The notes under the pieces: model-generated
The model's database searches: none
Told to the model about the DNA's origin: nothing
Seen by the model: the letters and a program-made list of their open reading frames with translations, nothing else
Assembly (NCBI RefSeq): GCF_014066305.1
Contig: NW_023501185.1
Coordinates: 1 to 27,144 of the forward strand
DNA from: Letharia columbiana
Lineage: Eukaryota; Ascomycota; Lecanoromycetes; Lecanorales; Parmeliaceae
Direction of reading: 5' to 3'
Length of the DNA: 27,144 nucleotides
Translations under genes and position numbers: made by a program
In this document: piece by piece, positions 9,410 through 17,981 of the stretch
How the letters are laid out: every line of letters begins with the position of its first letter
Numbering within the stretch: position 1 is the stretch's first letter

Positions 9410-9655
9410 GATTCCAACCATTTGGGCTATCGCAGCCACAGGGGATATCTCAGCTATCGCAGCCCTGGGGATGTCTCGGTCACTCCAGCTATCGGGGCTA
9501 CCGCAGCCATGGAGATATTTCAGTTATTTCAGCTATTTGGGCTATCGCAACCATGGGGAGGTTTCAACTATTCCAGCTATTTGGGCTACCGCAGCCATGG
9601 AGATGTCTCAGTCCAACTATCAAGCTATTCCAGCCATTTGGGCTATTGCATCGGG
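9410..9655 (+). repeat. Minisatellite, copy 2 (TTCAGCTATTTGGGCTA family)
   Basis: Irregular tandem copies of CAGCTATTTGGGCTA, CCGCAGCCATGG and AGATGTCTCAG, same family and orientation as 6878-7060. Three forward frames are partly open through it. None shows anything beyond the repeat. Confidence 0.85.
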
Positions 9656-9843
9656 CGATGACGCATGCGCGTCAAAGCCTTACATCAGGTGGGAAGGGGC
9701 TAATTACTAATTCATACCCCGAAACTATGAATCCTTACCGAATCATACCCCTAATTACTAAATCATACCCCTGGGGTATGATTTAGTAATTTCTCGATTA
9801 CATGGGGTATGATTCGGTAATTACCATTCATAATAAAAATTGC

Positions 9844-10430
9844 GGGCTAATTACCGAATCATACCCCGAAACTATAAATCCTTACCGAATCATACCCCTA
9901 ATTACTGAATCATACCCCTACATCAAAATTTGGAGTATGATTCGGTAAGAACTAATTTGGGGTATGATTCGGTAATTTACCAAACTTGCTATGTAGACTA
10001 TTGGGAGTGAAGACTGTGTGTGAGAGTCACAGACTGGGTGTAGACAGGCTGGGGGGCCAAATTTAGCCCACTGTTAGCAGCAGCCCCTGCGACGGCCCTA
10101 CGGAGGGCCCTATTTAGGTCTAAATAGGGGTGTCTGGCTGTCAAGCGCAAAAAAGCCTGGTCCCAGGGGTGTCTGCGCTTGACGGTTAGACACCCCTATT
10201 TGAACCTAAATAGGGCCCCCGTAGGGCCCCCGTGAGGGCTGCTGCTAACACCCACTCGGCTTTCGTCTGATGTATTTAGCTGGTAGGTCACCCATTGAAT
10301 ACGGTCGGAGATATTTCCTCTTTTCTATGGTCGGATGGCCCAGGTCGCGAATTTTCTCCTTTGCGATTTTTATCATGAATGGCAAATTACCGAATCATAG
10401 TTTCGGGGTATGAATGAGTAATTATAGCCC
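9844..10430 (-). mobile_element. Inner MULE-type MITE 1 (subfamily A), inverted, 587 bp
   Basis: It is inserted in the outer element in reverse orientation. Ends are GGGCTAATTACCGAATC and ATGAGTAATTATAGCCC. The perfect 10-bp duplication TAAAAATTGC lies at 9834-9843 and 10431-10440. Removing the unit and one duplication makes the outer element continuous with the sequence order of the copy at 25940. It carries the central palindrome at 10073-10249. No coding capacity. Confidence 0.88.
10073..10249. repeat. Central long palindrome of inner MITE 1
   Basis: GTTAGCAGCAGCCC...TCAAGCGCA (about 77 nt) pairs imperfectly with TGCGCTTGA...GGGCTGCTGCTAAC (about 76 nt) around a ~24-nt loop. A transcript through it would fold into a long hairpin. 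Homologous palindromes lie at 10545-10695 (outer element) and 26197-26389 (fourth element). Confidence 0.85.
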
Positions 10431-10544
10431 TAAAAATTGCCAAGGAGAAAATTCGGACCTACTTCCATGAGGAAATATCTACCGAAAAAAATATCGATTT
10501 AATGGGTGACCTAGCGTTTAAATACATCAGACGATCGAAGTGGG

Positions 10545-10695
10545 TGTTAGCAGCAGCCCACCGACGGAGAACCTATTTAGGTTCAAATAGGGGTGTCTGG
10601 CTGTCAAGCGCAAAAAAAAGCCTAATCGGGGGTGTCTGCGCTTGACAGCCAGACACCCTATTTGACTAATAGGGCCCCCAGGTGAGGCTGCTAAC
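10545..10695. repeat. Central long palindrome of the outer MITE
   Basis: Same structure as at 10073-10249 but shorter and with more gaps. The inner arm pair GTGTCTGGCTGTCAAGCGCA and its complement is nearly perfect. Confidence 0.8.
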
Positions 10696-10816
10696 AGTGG
10701 GCTAAATTGGATGCCCCCAGGCCTATCCCAGTCTCACACTCCAAAGTCTTGTCCCGATAGTCTGCACAAGTGGTAAATTACCGAATCATACCCCAAGCAA
10801 TTAACCCTTACCGAAT

Positions 10817-11598
10817 GGGCGAATTACATTTTCATACCCCAAACTATGCGATCCTTACAAATTCATACCCCATCTTACATTTTCATACCCCAACGGGGTA
10901 TGAATTTGTAAGATGCTATTAATAGGGGTATGAAAATGTAAGTTGCCATCTAGGGTATGATTTTGTAAGTTGCCATAGTGGCCTGGAATTGCTACCTAAG
11001 GGCCTACTTTCGAAATTTTGCAGAGGCTTTGAACCATCAAGGAGAGGATCCGCGATCTGGCCCGTTGGACCATAGAAGTAAGGGAATCTCTCCGACCGCA
11101 TCTAATGAAAATTTTAACAGCTCCAAGACATCAGACGGAAGCCGAGTGGGCCAACTCGAGGGCCAAACGCAAGCACCCCACCCCACAACACCACACCACA
11201 CCACCGTCATCGACAGCGGAGTCGACGACCACTACCTGACGCTCAGTGGAGCCTACCGACCGCCATCTGCCAGGCAGCTACCGCTATCGTTCAAGACCCC
11301 CGTCCTCTACCTCTCTTTGGCATATCACTAACTAAGGTGACAGAAGCCCGTCGTCTTTGACCACCACTACGTCCTCTGGTACACTTTACACTTCAGGGCA
11401 CAGGGACGGCTACATCTACAAGTTGGTGGCATCTTACATTTTCATACCCCAAGAAATGGCACTTACATTTTCATACCCCAAGTAGTGGCAACTTACAAAT
11501 TCATACCCCATTTTTTTGGTGAGGGGTATGAAAATGTAAGATGGGGTATGAATTTGTAAGGAATCGCATAGTTTGGGGTATGAATTTGTAATTTGCCC
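10817..11598 (+). mobile_element. Inner MULE-type MITE 2 (subfamily B), 782 bp
   Basis: Ends are GGGCGAATTACATTTTC and GAATTTGTAATTTGCCC. The perfect 10-bp duplication CTTACCGAAT lies at 10807-10816 and 11599-11608 and is itself part of the right-hand repeat of the outer element. Terminal inverted repeats are ~75-80 bp, followed by several copies of GGGGTATGAAAATGTAAG-type motifs. The interior (about 11040-11160) is homologous to subfamily A (GACCATAGAA, AAGCCGAGTGGG), which shows common descent. The central palindrome is missing; a CACC/CACA-rich stretch takes its place. The frame at 10978-11331 has no support as a gene. Confidence 0.88.
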
Positions 11599-11729
11599 CT
11601 TACCGAATCATACCCCAAATTTTGGTGTAGGGGTATGATTCGGTAAGGATTCATAGTTTCGGGGTATGATTCGGTAATTAGCCCAGGTGGGAAGCCCCAT
11701 CTGATGTCAGTCATTGGTAGCCATTGGTA

Positions 11730-11755
11730 CATCAGGTGGGAAGCCCCACCTGATG
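11730..11755. repeat. Palindrome CATCAGGTGGG...CCCACCTGATG
   Basis: Two perfect 11-bp arms with a 4-bp spacer (AAGC). The same unit, with one mismatch, is split by the outer MITE at 9683-9696 and 11695-11706, so this copy shows the pre-insertion form. Confidence 0.85.
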
Positions 11756-11787
11756 CGCCGTTATTCCAGCTGGGAAAGCCGTCATCA

Positions 11788-12208
11788 GCAACCTCCGCGA
11801 GGTGCTGACGTCACTTGGTGTTGAGGGCTATTATTCAGGCCAGTCCTTCCGCAGAAGGGCTGCAACTTGGTGTTGAGGGAGTCAGATTCCTACCGCCTTT
11901 TCGTCACTCACCCAGCCTACCTACCATTCACTACGGCACCAGCACCTTCCAGCCCGTCCGCGCTAGTGCTGTCGGTCCCTACTGCTTGCTGCGGTAGGTA
12001 CCGTCAGAGTCATCCTCGAGATCTTCGCCCTCTTTGGACGACGTCTTGGGTTGTTTTGGGAGTTTTTCTAGCGCTGGGGGGCTTTTCTGGGCTATTGGAT
12101 GCCCAGAAGAGTGTTAGCTGCCCCGGTCTAGATATGCCCAATCATATATTTACATATCTACTTGTGCATACGTGTTTTTTGTATGGCCTCACTGTTTGCG
12201 AGCACTAA
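11788..12208 (-). repeat. Right arm (C) of the ~425-bp inverted repeat
   Basis: Reverse complement of 5370-5797. The outer end reads GGCCTCACTGTTTGCGAGCAC then TA. Several small indels and substitutions separate it from arm B. Overlapping open frames here are mirror images of frames in arm B and show no protein family. Confidence 0.8.
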
Positions 12209-12771
12209 CCGCATGTAGGCAAAATGTGGTCTTCAAAATCTTTGCGAAACCTATCTAATATACTTCTTAATCTCTTAATCGCTATATCTATTTCTCTTAA
12301 TACTTCTACTTAAACGAAGACTAAGTATCTTCTTTATTTCTATAAAAATTCTTCGTAAGTAGTTAAACGTTATTAATACGTTTAGAAGATATAGCTAAGA
12401 TTTATACAGCTTTAAAATTATTTAAATACGATTATTTACGATATAACTATTAAACTTAAATAATTTTATAAAGAGATTTCTATATTAGAATACGAATTTA
12501 AGTATATAATATAAAAGATATTCGATGTTATTATTAAATATTTTAGACGTTTTTAAATACGCTTAAAAGACTACTTAATACTAGCTTATATATCTACGAA
12601 AGCTCTTCGAGAATTCTTATCGAAGGCGCTCTTCTCGTAAGTTCGATGATTTACATAAATCTTAGTTTTCAATATATATTTATAAATACTTTATGAAATT
12701 TCGTCTACGTTATATTATTTTAAAGCGTATAATTAGCTCCATAACTCTATAAGCTTAATCTATTATTAACT
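12209..12771. other. A+T-rich, RIP-like block without genes
   Basis: Dense in TA and stop codons on both strands, with few G or C runs. No recognisable gene or repeat boundary, other than a gradual transition into repeat family Y at about 12772. Confidence 0.6.
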
Positions 12772-13038
12772 ACGAGTAAAGGCCTATAAATTAAATTCAT
12801 AATTATTTTATTTAATTAGAGCTGTCGAGTAAATTTGGTAAGCGATCTTTGATAAGCGATTTTTGATGAGCGATATTTGAATTCTATATCTTTAGGGAAT
12901 TATAAGACTAAATTTCGTAATTTTTTTATTCTTGAAAAACGTAAGCTATAGACTATAATTTAAAAAAAGATCTTGAAATTTTAATAGAAAACAAAAAAGT
13001 TATTCTAAAATTAAATAATTTACACCTATTTTTTTATC
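12772..13038 (-). repeat. Repeat family Y, copy 1 (partial)
   Basis: Starts with the family end GAGTAAAGGCCTATAAATT, then AGTAAATTTGGTAAGCGAT and repeated TGATGAGCGAT motifs, and breaks into copy 2. A+T-rich and mutated. Confidence 0.7.
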
Positions 13039-13380
13039 AGGGCTGCCGGCAAATTTGGTGAGCGAACTTTGGTGAGCGATATTTGAATTCCTTGCGCTTT
13101 AATAATTATAAGACTAAATTTAAGAATTCTTTTTTTATCTAAAAGCGCAAGTTTTATTCTATAGTTTAAAAAAAAAATTAAAATTTTAATAGAAAATAAA
13201 GAAGTTATTCTATGTGTGAATAACGTATATCTATTTTTTTAATGAGAAGGCGCGGAAGGGCTAGCGGGCTGACTTAGCAGGTCTAATCAAAGAGCGTAGC
13301 GAACTCGAATTTATAATTGACTGTATATACAAATTTAAGATTTTTTAAATTAGCTCTATCTTATTCTTTTATACGAGTAA
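13039..13380 (-). repeat. Repeat family Y, copy 2
   Basis: Contains GGCAAATTTGGTGAGCGAAC, TTGCGCTTTAATAATTATAA, the AGAGCGTAGCGAACTCGAAT motif and, at its far end, the complement of the family start TATAAAAGAATAAG. Joined head-to-tail to copy 3. Confidence 0.75.
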
Positions 13381-13800
13381 AGGCCTATAAATTAAATTTA
13401 TAATTATTTTTTTGATTAGGGCTATCGAGTAAATTTGGTGAGCGGTCTTTAGTGAGCGAACTTTGATGAGCGATATTTGAATTCCTTGCGCTTTAATAAT
13501 TATAAGACAAATTTTTAGAATTCTTAAAAATTCGGAAAGCGCAAATAGCGCTTCAAAATTTAAAACAAAAATTTCAAAATTTCAATAGAAAACAAAAAAG
13601 TTATTACTATTGTGAATAACGTACACCTATTTTTGATGAGCGAGGCGCGGAGGGCGAGATTTTGATGGTTGCGGACGCTAATTTATTTACCCGCGATGAC
13701 TCAGCCGATCTAACCAAAGAGCGTAGCGAACCCGAATTGATGATTGGCTGCATATATAAATTCATTATCAGTATATATAAAAGAATAAGGTAGGGCTGAA
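13372..13800 (-). repeat. Repeat family Y, copy 3
   Basis: Runs from ACGAGTAAAGGCCTATAAAT through three GAGCG(A/G)(A/T)CTTT-type motifs, GCGCTTTAATAATTATAAG and AACCAAAGAGCGTAGCGAAC. It meets the oppositely oriented X element at about 13800. The most complete and least mutated Y copy here. Confidence 0.75.
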
Positions 13801-13903
13801 CTAGAAAACCTTGAATTTGTATGTGCAGCCAATCATCAATTCAGGGTCAGGTCTACGCTCTTTGGTTAGACACCGCGGGTAAATAAATTAGCCGTCCCGC
13901 ACC
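13668..13903. repeat. Inverted junction between Y copy 3 and X-left
   Basis: About 90 bp at 13668-13757 (TTTATTTACCCGCG...TTGGCTGCATATATAAATTCA region) is repeated in reverse at 13813-13903 around a ~55-bp centre holding TATATATAAAAGAATAAGG. This is where two units of the family meet head to head. Confidence 0.8.
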
Positions 13904-14229
13904 TCACTCATCAAAAATCTATGTGCAGAAGTTTTATACTCTGAAATAACCAGCTCCCTACGGATGCTGTTACTTCATAATTTCGTAAATTGTAGAGCTC
14001 GCTTTGCGCTTTCTAACGCTGTAAAAATAATGAAGTTTGGCCTACTATTGGTGGATTAAATAGACATTCAAATATTGTAGTCACACCAAACGCGTCCGGG
14101 ATCGGTTAATAATCCTTCCACCTGTTTGTGTAACCATATTTCTTCTACAATTCTACCAATCCACCAATTATGAATATATCCTCGATACCCCTCGCCCAAA
14201 TGTTGCTAAGTATCTAAGGCACGTATCCC

Positions 14230-14575
14230 TTCCGCCCGTCTTTTGAACCCCTTACTGACGCCCCCAGGCCACCCCTCGGCGAATCCGCTACTGCTGGGCC
14301 GCTGGCAATCGAGGCCGTAAGCGAGCCTAATAGCTACCTATTACTGCTCATAAACGCGTTAGAAGGTCCTCAAAAAGAGCTTGAACGGATTCACAGCCAT
14401 CGTTCTCCCCTATATACTCCTCTCAAGCCAGCGATGGTGCCTTCCAACCCAGCGATGCTACCTCCCAAGACGCGTCTTCCTCCCCTAATCCGTTCTTCAT
14501 CACCCTATTTTAACCTTTTTAGCTCACTCAACGCGTGTTAGATCCTAAACATCGTCAAGAAGAAGCCACTCAAAA
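14230..14575 (+). pseudogene. Degraded X-element reading frame
   Basis: Translated DNA matches the minus-strand frame at 25383-25868 over the segments NPLL, HPSANPLLL, IEA.SEPNSYLLLLINAL.GPQ, SQASDGAFQPSDAT and SSSPYF, with frame changes. An 8-bp insertion (GGGCCGCT) near 14295 shifts this copy. The protein is unknown and low in complexity. It may be a Gag-like or host-derived fragment, but nothing supports a named family. Confidence 0.45.
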
Positions 14576-14626
14576 ATCGTGACTAATCACTTCAGTCACG
14601 CCTCCGGGATCCATCCCCCTACATTA

Positions 14627-15440
14627 GGAGGAGCAAGAGGAGGAACTACAACAGGCAAATGCGGAGAACACTGCGGAGAAACCAAGCGGCAACAAGGCCA
14701 CCATCGTCAAGAACACGGCTCAGCTCTCCAAGATCCCACGTCATATCAGTCATCCACTCAGTCAGCCACTCAGCTAGCCACTCAGTCTGATACTCTACAA
14801 GAGGAGGAGCAAGAGGAGGAACTACAACAGGCAAATGCGGAGAACACTGCGGAGAAACCAAGCGGCAACAAGGCCACCATCGCCAAGAACACGGCTCAGC
14901 TCTCCAAGATCCCACGTCATATGCTCTCCACGGTTCCACATCAAATCATCACTCAGCAAGCGGAGAACACCACTGCAACTTAGCCTGTCATCCCCACTGC
15001 ATTAAGGAGTAAGAGGAGGAACTACAACAGGCAAATGCGGAGAACACTGCGGAGAACACTATGGAGAACACTGCGGAGAAACCAAGCGGCAACAAGGCCC
15101 CCAGCACCAAGAACACGGCTCAGCTCTCCAAGATCCCACGTCATATGCTCTCCACGGTTCCACATCAAATCATCACTCAGCAACGCGGAGAACACCACTG
15201 CAACTTAGCCTGTCATCCCCACTACATTAAGGAGTAAGAGGAGGAACTACAACAGGCAAATGCGGAGAACACTGCGGAGAACACTATGGAGAACACTGCG
15301 GAGAACACTATGGAGAACACTGCGGAGAAACCAAGCGGCAACAAGGCCACCATCGTCAAGAACACGGCTCAGCTCTCCAAGATCCCACGTCATATGCTCT
15401 CCACGGTTCCACATCAAATCATCACTCAGCAAGCGGAGAA
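14627..15440 (+). repeat. VNTR of X-left, four units with nested sub-repeats
   Basis: Four units begin GAGGAACTACAACAGGCAAA (near 14640, 14816, 15014 and 15239) and run through AACCAAGCGGCAACAAGGCC and TCTCCAAGATCCCACGTCAT. Successive units are about 175, 198 and 225 bp apart. Each contains a 12-bp sub-repeat (GCGGAGAACACT or ATGGAGAACACT) before GCGGAGAAACC. Its number is 1, 1, 3 and 5 in units 1 to 4. Frames across it read ENTAEN/MENTAEK-type repeats. Confidence 0.9.
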
Positions 15441-15954
15441 CACCACTGCAACTTGGCCTGTCATCCCCACTGCATTAATATGGTACATCACTGCAATAAC
15501 GTCACAAGAGGAGGATCTACTGCGACGATCACAGCCAATTGGGCCTCTGCAGGAGGAACATCGGACGATACATATTTGGACGAATTGAAACCGTCCGATG
15601 TCTTGCTCTGACAGCTATTTCATTATTCGAAAGATTTCACTGCGGCAGGAGATAATGTGGGATTCACACCACTAATTGGCATGTTGTCTCCATTTCTTTC
15701 CGGTATTTCGATACTTCTTGCCATAAGGACATGGCCTTTCTCTGTTTTTTGTGGGCAATTATTACGGATCAATCCTTCACTCGATACACCTTCCTAATTA
15801 GGCCTTAGCGCGCCTCTCTCCGCACATATGTGCTTATATGTAGGTCAAAAACGCACAGCAAGCGATCAGAGTTCGATTTGACTTAGGGCTAGGGCTAAAA
15901 TTCGATTTGACTTAGAAAATTTTTATGGGCCTTTACTTGTTCAGTATATATAAA

Positions 15955-16340
15955 AGAATAAGATAGGGCTGAGCTTGAAAACCTTGAATTTGTATGTGCA
16001 GCCAATTATCAATTCGTCAGGTCTACGCTTTTTGGTTAGACACCGCGGGTAAACAAATTAGCGTCCGCAACCATCAAAAATCTCTCCTCCTACTTTTAAC
16101 CCTTTAATAACTTTACTATTTTCTATTAAAATTTTGAATTTTTTTTAAAATTATAGCCCGCAACTTGCGCTTTTCAATGCTTTAAGAATTTTGAAATTCG
16201 GTCTTACAATTATTAAAAGGCAAGGTACTCAAATATCGCTCACCAAAGATCGCTCATCAAAGATCGCTCATTAAATTTACTCGATAGCCCTGATCAAAAA
16301 AAAAATTATGAATTTAATTCATAGGCCTTTACTCGTTAAT
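15955..16340 (+). repeat. Repeat family Y, copy 4
   Basis: Starts AGTATATATAAAAGAATAAG directly after the X-left end, and continues with TGTATGTGCAGCCAATTATC, TCTACGCTTTTTGGTTAGAC, TATCGCTCACCAAAGATCGC and GGCCTTTACTCGT. X and Y are thus joined head to tail. Confidence 0.8.
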
Positions 16341-16540
16341 TATATTACGTTAAGAATATTAAATATAATAAATTAATAAAGTTAAGATTTAAGATTTATT
16401 CTTATAATCTTCTCTAATTAAATCGTACTTCTATTTAGCTTAAAATGAAATAATATATATTTTAGACTAGAAATCGTAACTTGCGATAATTTCATTAATT
16501 ACTAGCCTCTTAGCGTAATATCTGTTCTTATTTTCAAGTC
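16341..16540. other. A+T-rich flank of the gypsy element
   Basis: About 200 bp of TA-rich, stop-laden DNA with no gene. The matching flank on the other side is 23574 onward. No 5-bp target duplication could be identified with confidence, because the left LTR edge is eroded. Confidence 0.5.
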
Positions 16541-16670
16541 TAAAGTACTCGGAGCGAACTGATAGGCTCGCTTGCGTCGCTTGTTAGGCTGCAACCTACG
16601 CACCTAGACCTCGTGATTGCATACGGAGTAGCTGCTACGCAGTTCCATTGAAAGAGGCCTTGCTACCTCA
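16541..16670 (+). repeat. 5' LTR of the gypsy element, internally deleted
   Basis: It matches the 3' LTR at both ends (AAGTACTCGGAGCGAACTGA and GCTGCTACGCAGTTCCATTG) but lacks about 125 bp in the middle. The gap lies between two CTACGCA-type direct repeats, which suggests slippage or recombination between them. The missing part includes the TATA-like CTTAAATAC and the pyrimidine-rich stretch of the 3' LTR. The first ~10 bases are eroded. Confidence 0.85.
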
Positions 16671-16713
16671 CAGTTCTAATAACTTCGTTTGCACAGAGCT
16701 GCCCAGTTTAGCT

Positions 16714-17981
16714 ATGGCAAGTAACTCGCGAGCCGGTTCTATTGACTTGCGAAACAGAAACGTCCCGTTACGATCAACTGGCGACGTTTCCAACCCAGCA
16801 GGCGACTCTCGTCAGAATACGCCTGCTACGCAACCAAGCGATCATAATGCCAATCCTGATATCGGTGGGAATTCTGACAACACTGTCGGCGGAAACAATG
16901 ACCGCCGGAGCGTCGCACCTGACAACCCTCCACCTGCAGGCGAAGACCCTCGCCTCGCAGGCTTGACTCAAGTCCAACGCTATCGACTCCTAGAGCTTGA
17001 TGCTGAGAAGCAGCTAGTCGTCGAAAAACTCAAGCTGACCGAAATGCAGAATGTGCGAGGCCATCGCCGCGAGCATAGCGATGATCACTACCGTGATTCG
17101 AGCCGCAAGAAGGCAAGCGTCATCAAGGTGCCTGACACGCAGCACCTCAACAACTACAGTTCGACAGTCATGTTTCTTCAAGACTGCGACGATTTCATCG
17201 CCTCGGCGCCTCGCATCGATTTCCGCACGGACGAAGAGAAGACTCGCTGGTCTTCTGCCCTCTTGGTGGATGCTAAGAACCAGACCTGGAGGAATACCAG
17301 GGATGCGATACTGCGCGACACCGGGGAACCTACCTGGGAGGAATACAAAGGGTGGTGCTTGAACCAAGTTCGCAACCCAGCCGTCAAGTCTCATGACGTG
17401 GGACGCCAGTTGGCCAAAGCGGTCATGAGGGACGCGCAGTCGGTAGCCAGCTTCAATGACTACCTCACCATGCTCTGGTCGCAGCGAGACCGCTATGTGA
17501 CCGATCTGGAACGCATGGAAGCCCTGCGAGATAGAGTGGTAGAGAAAATTCCTCTGGAAGCCATGAAGGAGGCTATCCAACCTACCACCTATGCTGCACT
17601 ACTACAACAGTATCAGGGTAGAGAGCAAAGGCTACGAAAAACGAAAGAGCTCCCTACTCTAGACAAGACTCGCTTTAGCGACAAGACAGCAATCAGGGGA
17701 GCAGTGGTCAACAGCATGCGAAGCCTAAGGTGCAGCATGCGAACGGCCAACAAGATCAAAAGAAGGGTTCGTCCTCTTCGGCGCCGCAAGGACAAAAGCC
17801 TGCGCGGACCAAACCCGAAGGTGACGACTCTCGTACCAAGCCTAAGACGCCCCTTGCTGAGATACGATGCTACGATTGCGAGCAGCTGGGACATTACAAG
17901 AATTCTCCCGAATATCCAAACTACGTTGCGGGCAACGAAGCGCGCAATCATAGATCAGGCAAGGGAAAAGGCAAAGCCTGA
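16714..17981 (+). pseudogene. Gypsy gag with broken zinc knuckle
   Basis: The first ATG of the frame is at 16714 (MASNSRAGS), just after the 5' LTR. The capsid-like part (residues about 130-300) contains FLQDCDDFIAS, RWSSALLVDA and VASFNDYLTMLW, the pattern of fungal chromovirus Gag (Retrotrans_gag family). Frame 1 is open to 18078, but the true reading switches to frame 3 at about 17670-17690. It then continues through a Lys/Gln/Ser-rich linker to CYDCEQLGHYKNSP near 17868-17910. That is a CCHC zinc knuckle in which the last Cys is lost, apparently with one residue missing. The end overlaps the start of the pol frame at 17981. Gag would form the particle and bind the RNA. The frameshift and the lost Cys suggest it no longer works. 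Confidence 0.85.

Larger units (their letters stand above)
9697..11684 (+). mobile_element. Outer MULE-type MITE (subfamily A), interrupted by two others
   Basis: It begins GGGCTAATTAC and ends GTAATTAGCCC, with ~75-bp terminal inverted repeats rich in ACCGAATCATACCCC. A perfect 10-bp duplication, AGGTGGGAAG, flanks it at 9687-9696 and 11685-11694. With the two inner insertions and their duplications removed, it is 599 bp. A 9-11-bp duplication with long inverted repeats is the hallmark of Mutator-like elements. No transposase is encoded. The host site is the spacer of a palindrome (CATCAGGTGGG...CCCATCTGATG), and an unoccupied copy of that palindrome lies at 11730-11755. Confidence 0.85.
13805..15950 (+). 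mobile_element. Repeat element X, left copy (~2.1 kb)
   Basis: It shares its first ~250 bp and its final ~30-100 bp (ending GGCCTTTACT) with the short Y repeats. The ~1.7-kb interior is found only in X, and the inverted second copy is at 24432-26990. In order the interior holds a degraded reading frame at 14230-14575 (PLL, PSAN, EPNSYLLLLINAL... also seen in X-right), a VNTR (14627-15440), and a conserved tail with TTCGAAAGATTTCACTGCGG and TTAGCGCGCCTCTCTCC. No transposase, integrase or reverse transcriptase is seen. The ends are not inverted repeats of each other, so the class is undecided. Confidence 0.7.

Noticed and set aside
9697..9980. Regularly recurring ATACCCC motifs that at first look like a CRISPR array or telomere-like repeat
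   Set aside because: Motifs occur in both orientations with irregular spacing, are confined to the ends of the MITEs and end at exact 10-bp duplications. They are subterminal transposon motifs.
10978..11331. 117-codon plus-strand frame inside the subfamily B MITE
   Set aside because: Its first third lies in sequence homologous to subfamily A, where no frame is kept; the rest is CACC-rich low complexity.
11815..12208. Overlapping plus-strand frames of 60 and 113 codons, mirrored at 5519-5819
   Set aside because: They follow the inverted repeat. Identity continues outside the frames and indels between arms ignore codons, so there is no sign of protein constraint.
5370..12208. Possibility that the composite is a Starship-type giant element
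   Set aside because: No DUF3435 tyrosine-recombinase frame is present, and the size and long inverted repeats do not fit that class.
14579..15588. Several overlapping frames in both strands rich in ENTAE, RRTL or Trp/Glu repeats
   Set aside because: All arise from the VNTR. Different frames are open in different units, as expected of a stop-poor repeat.
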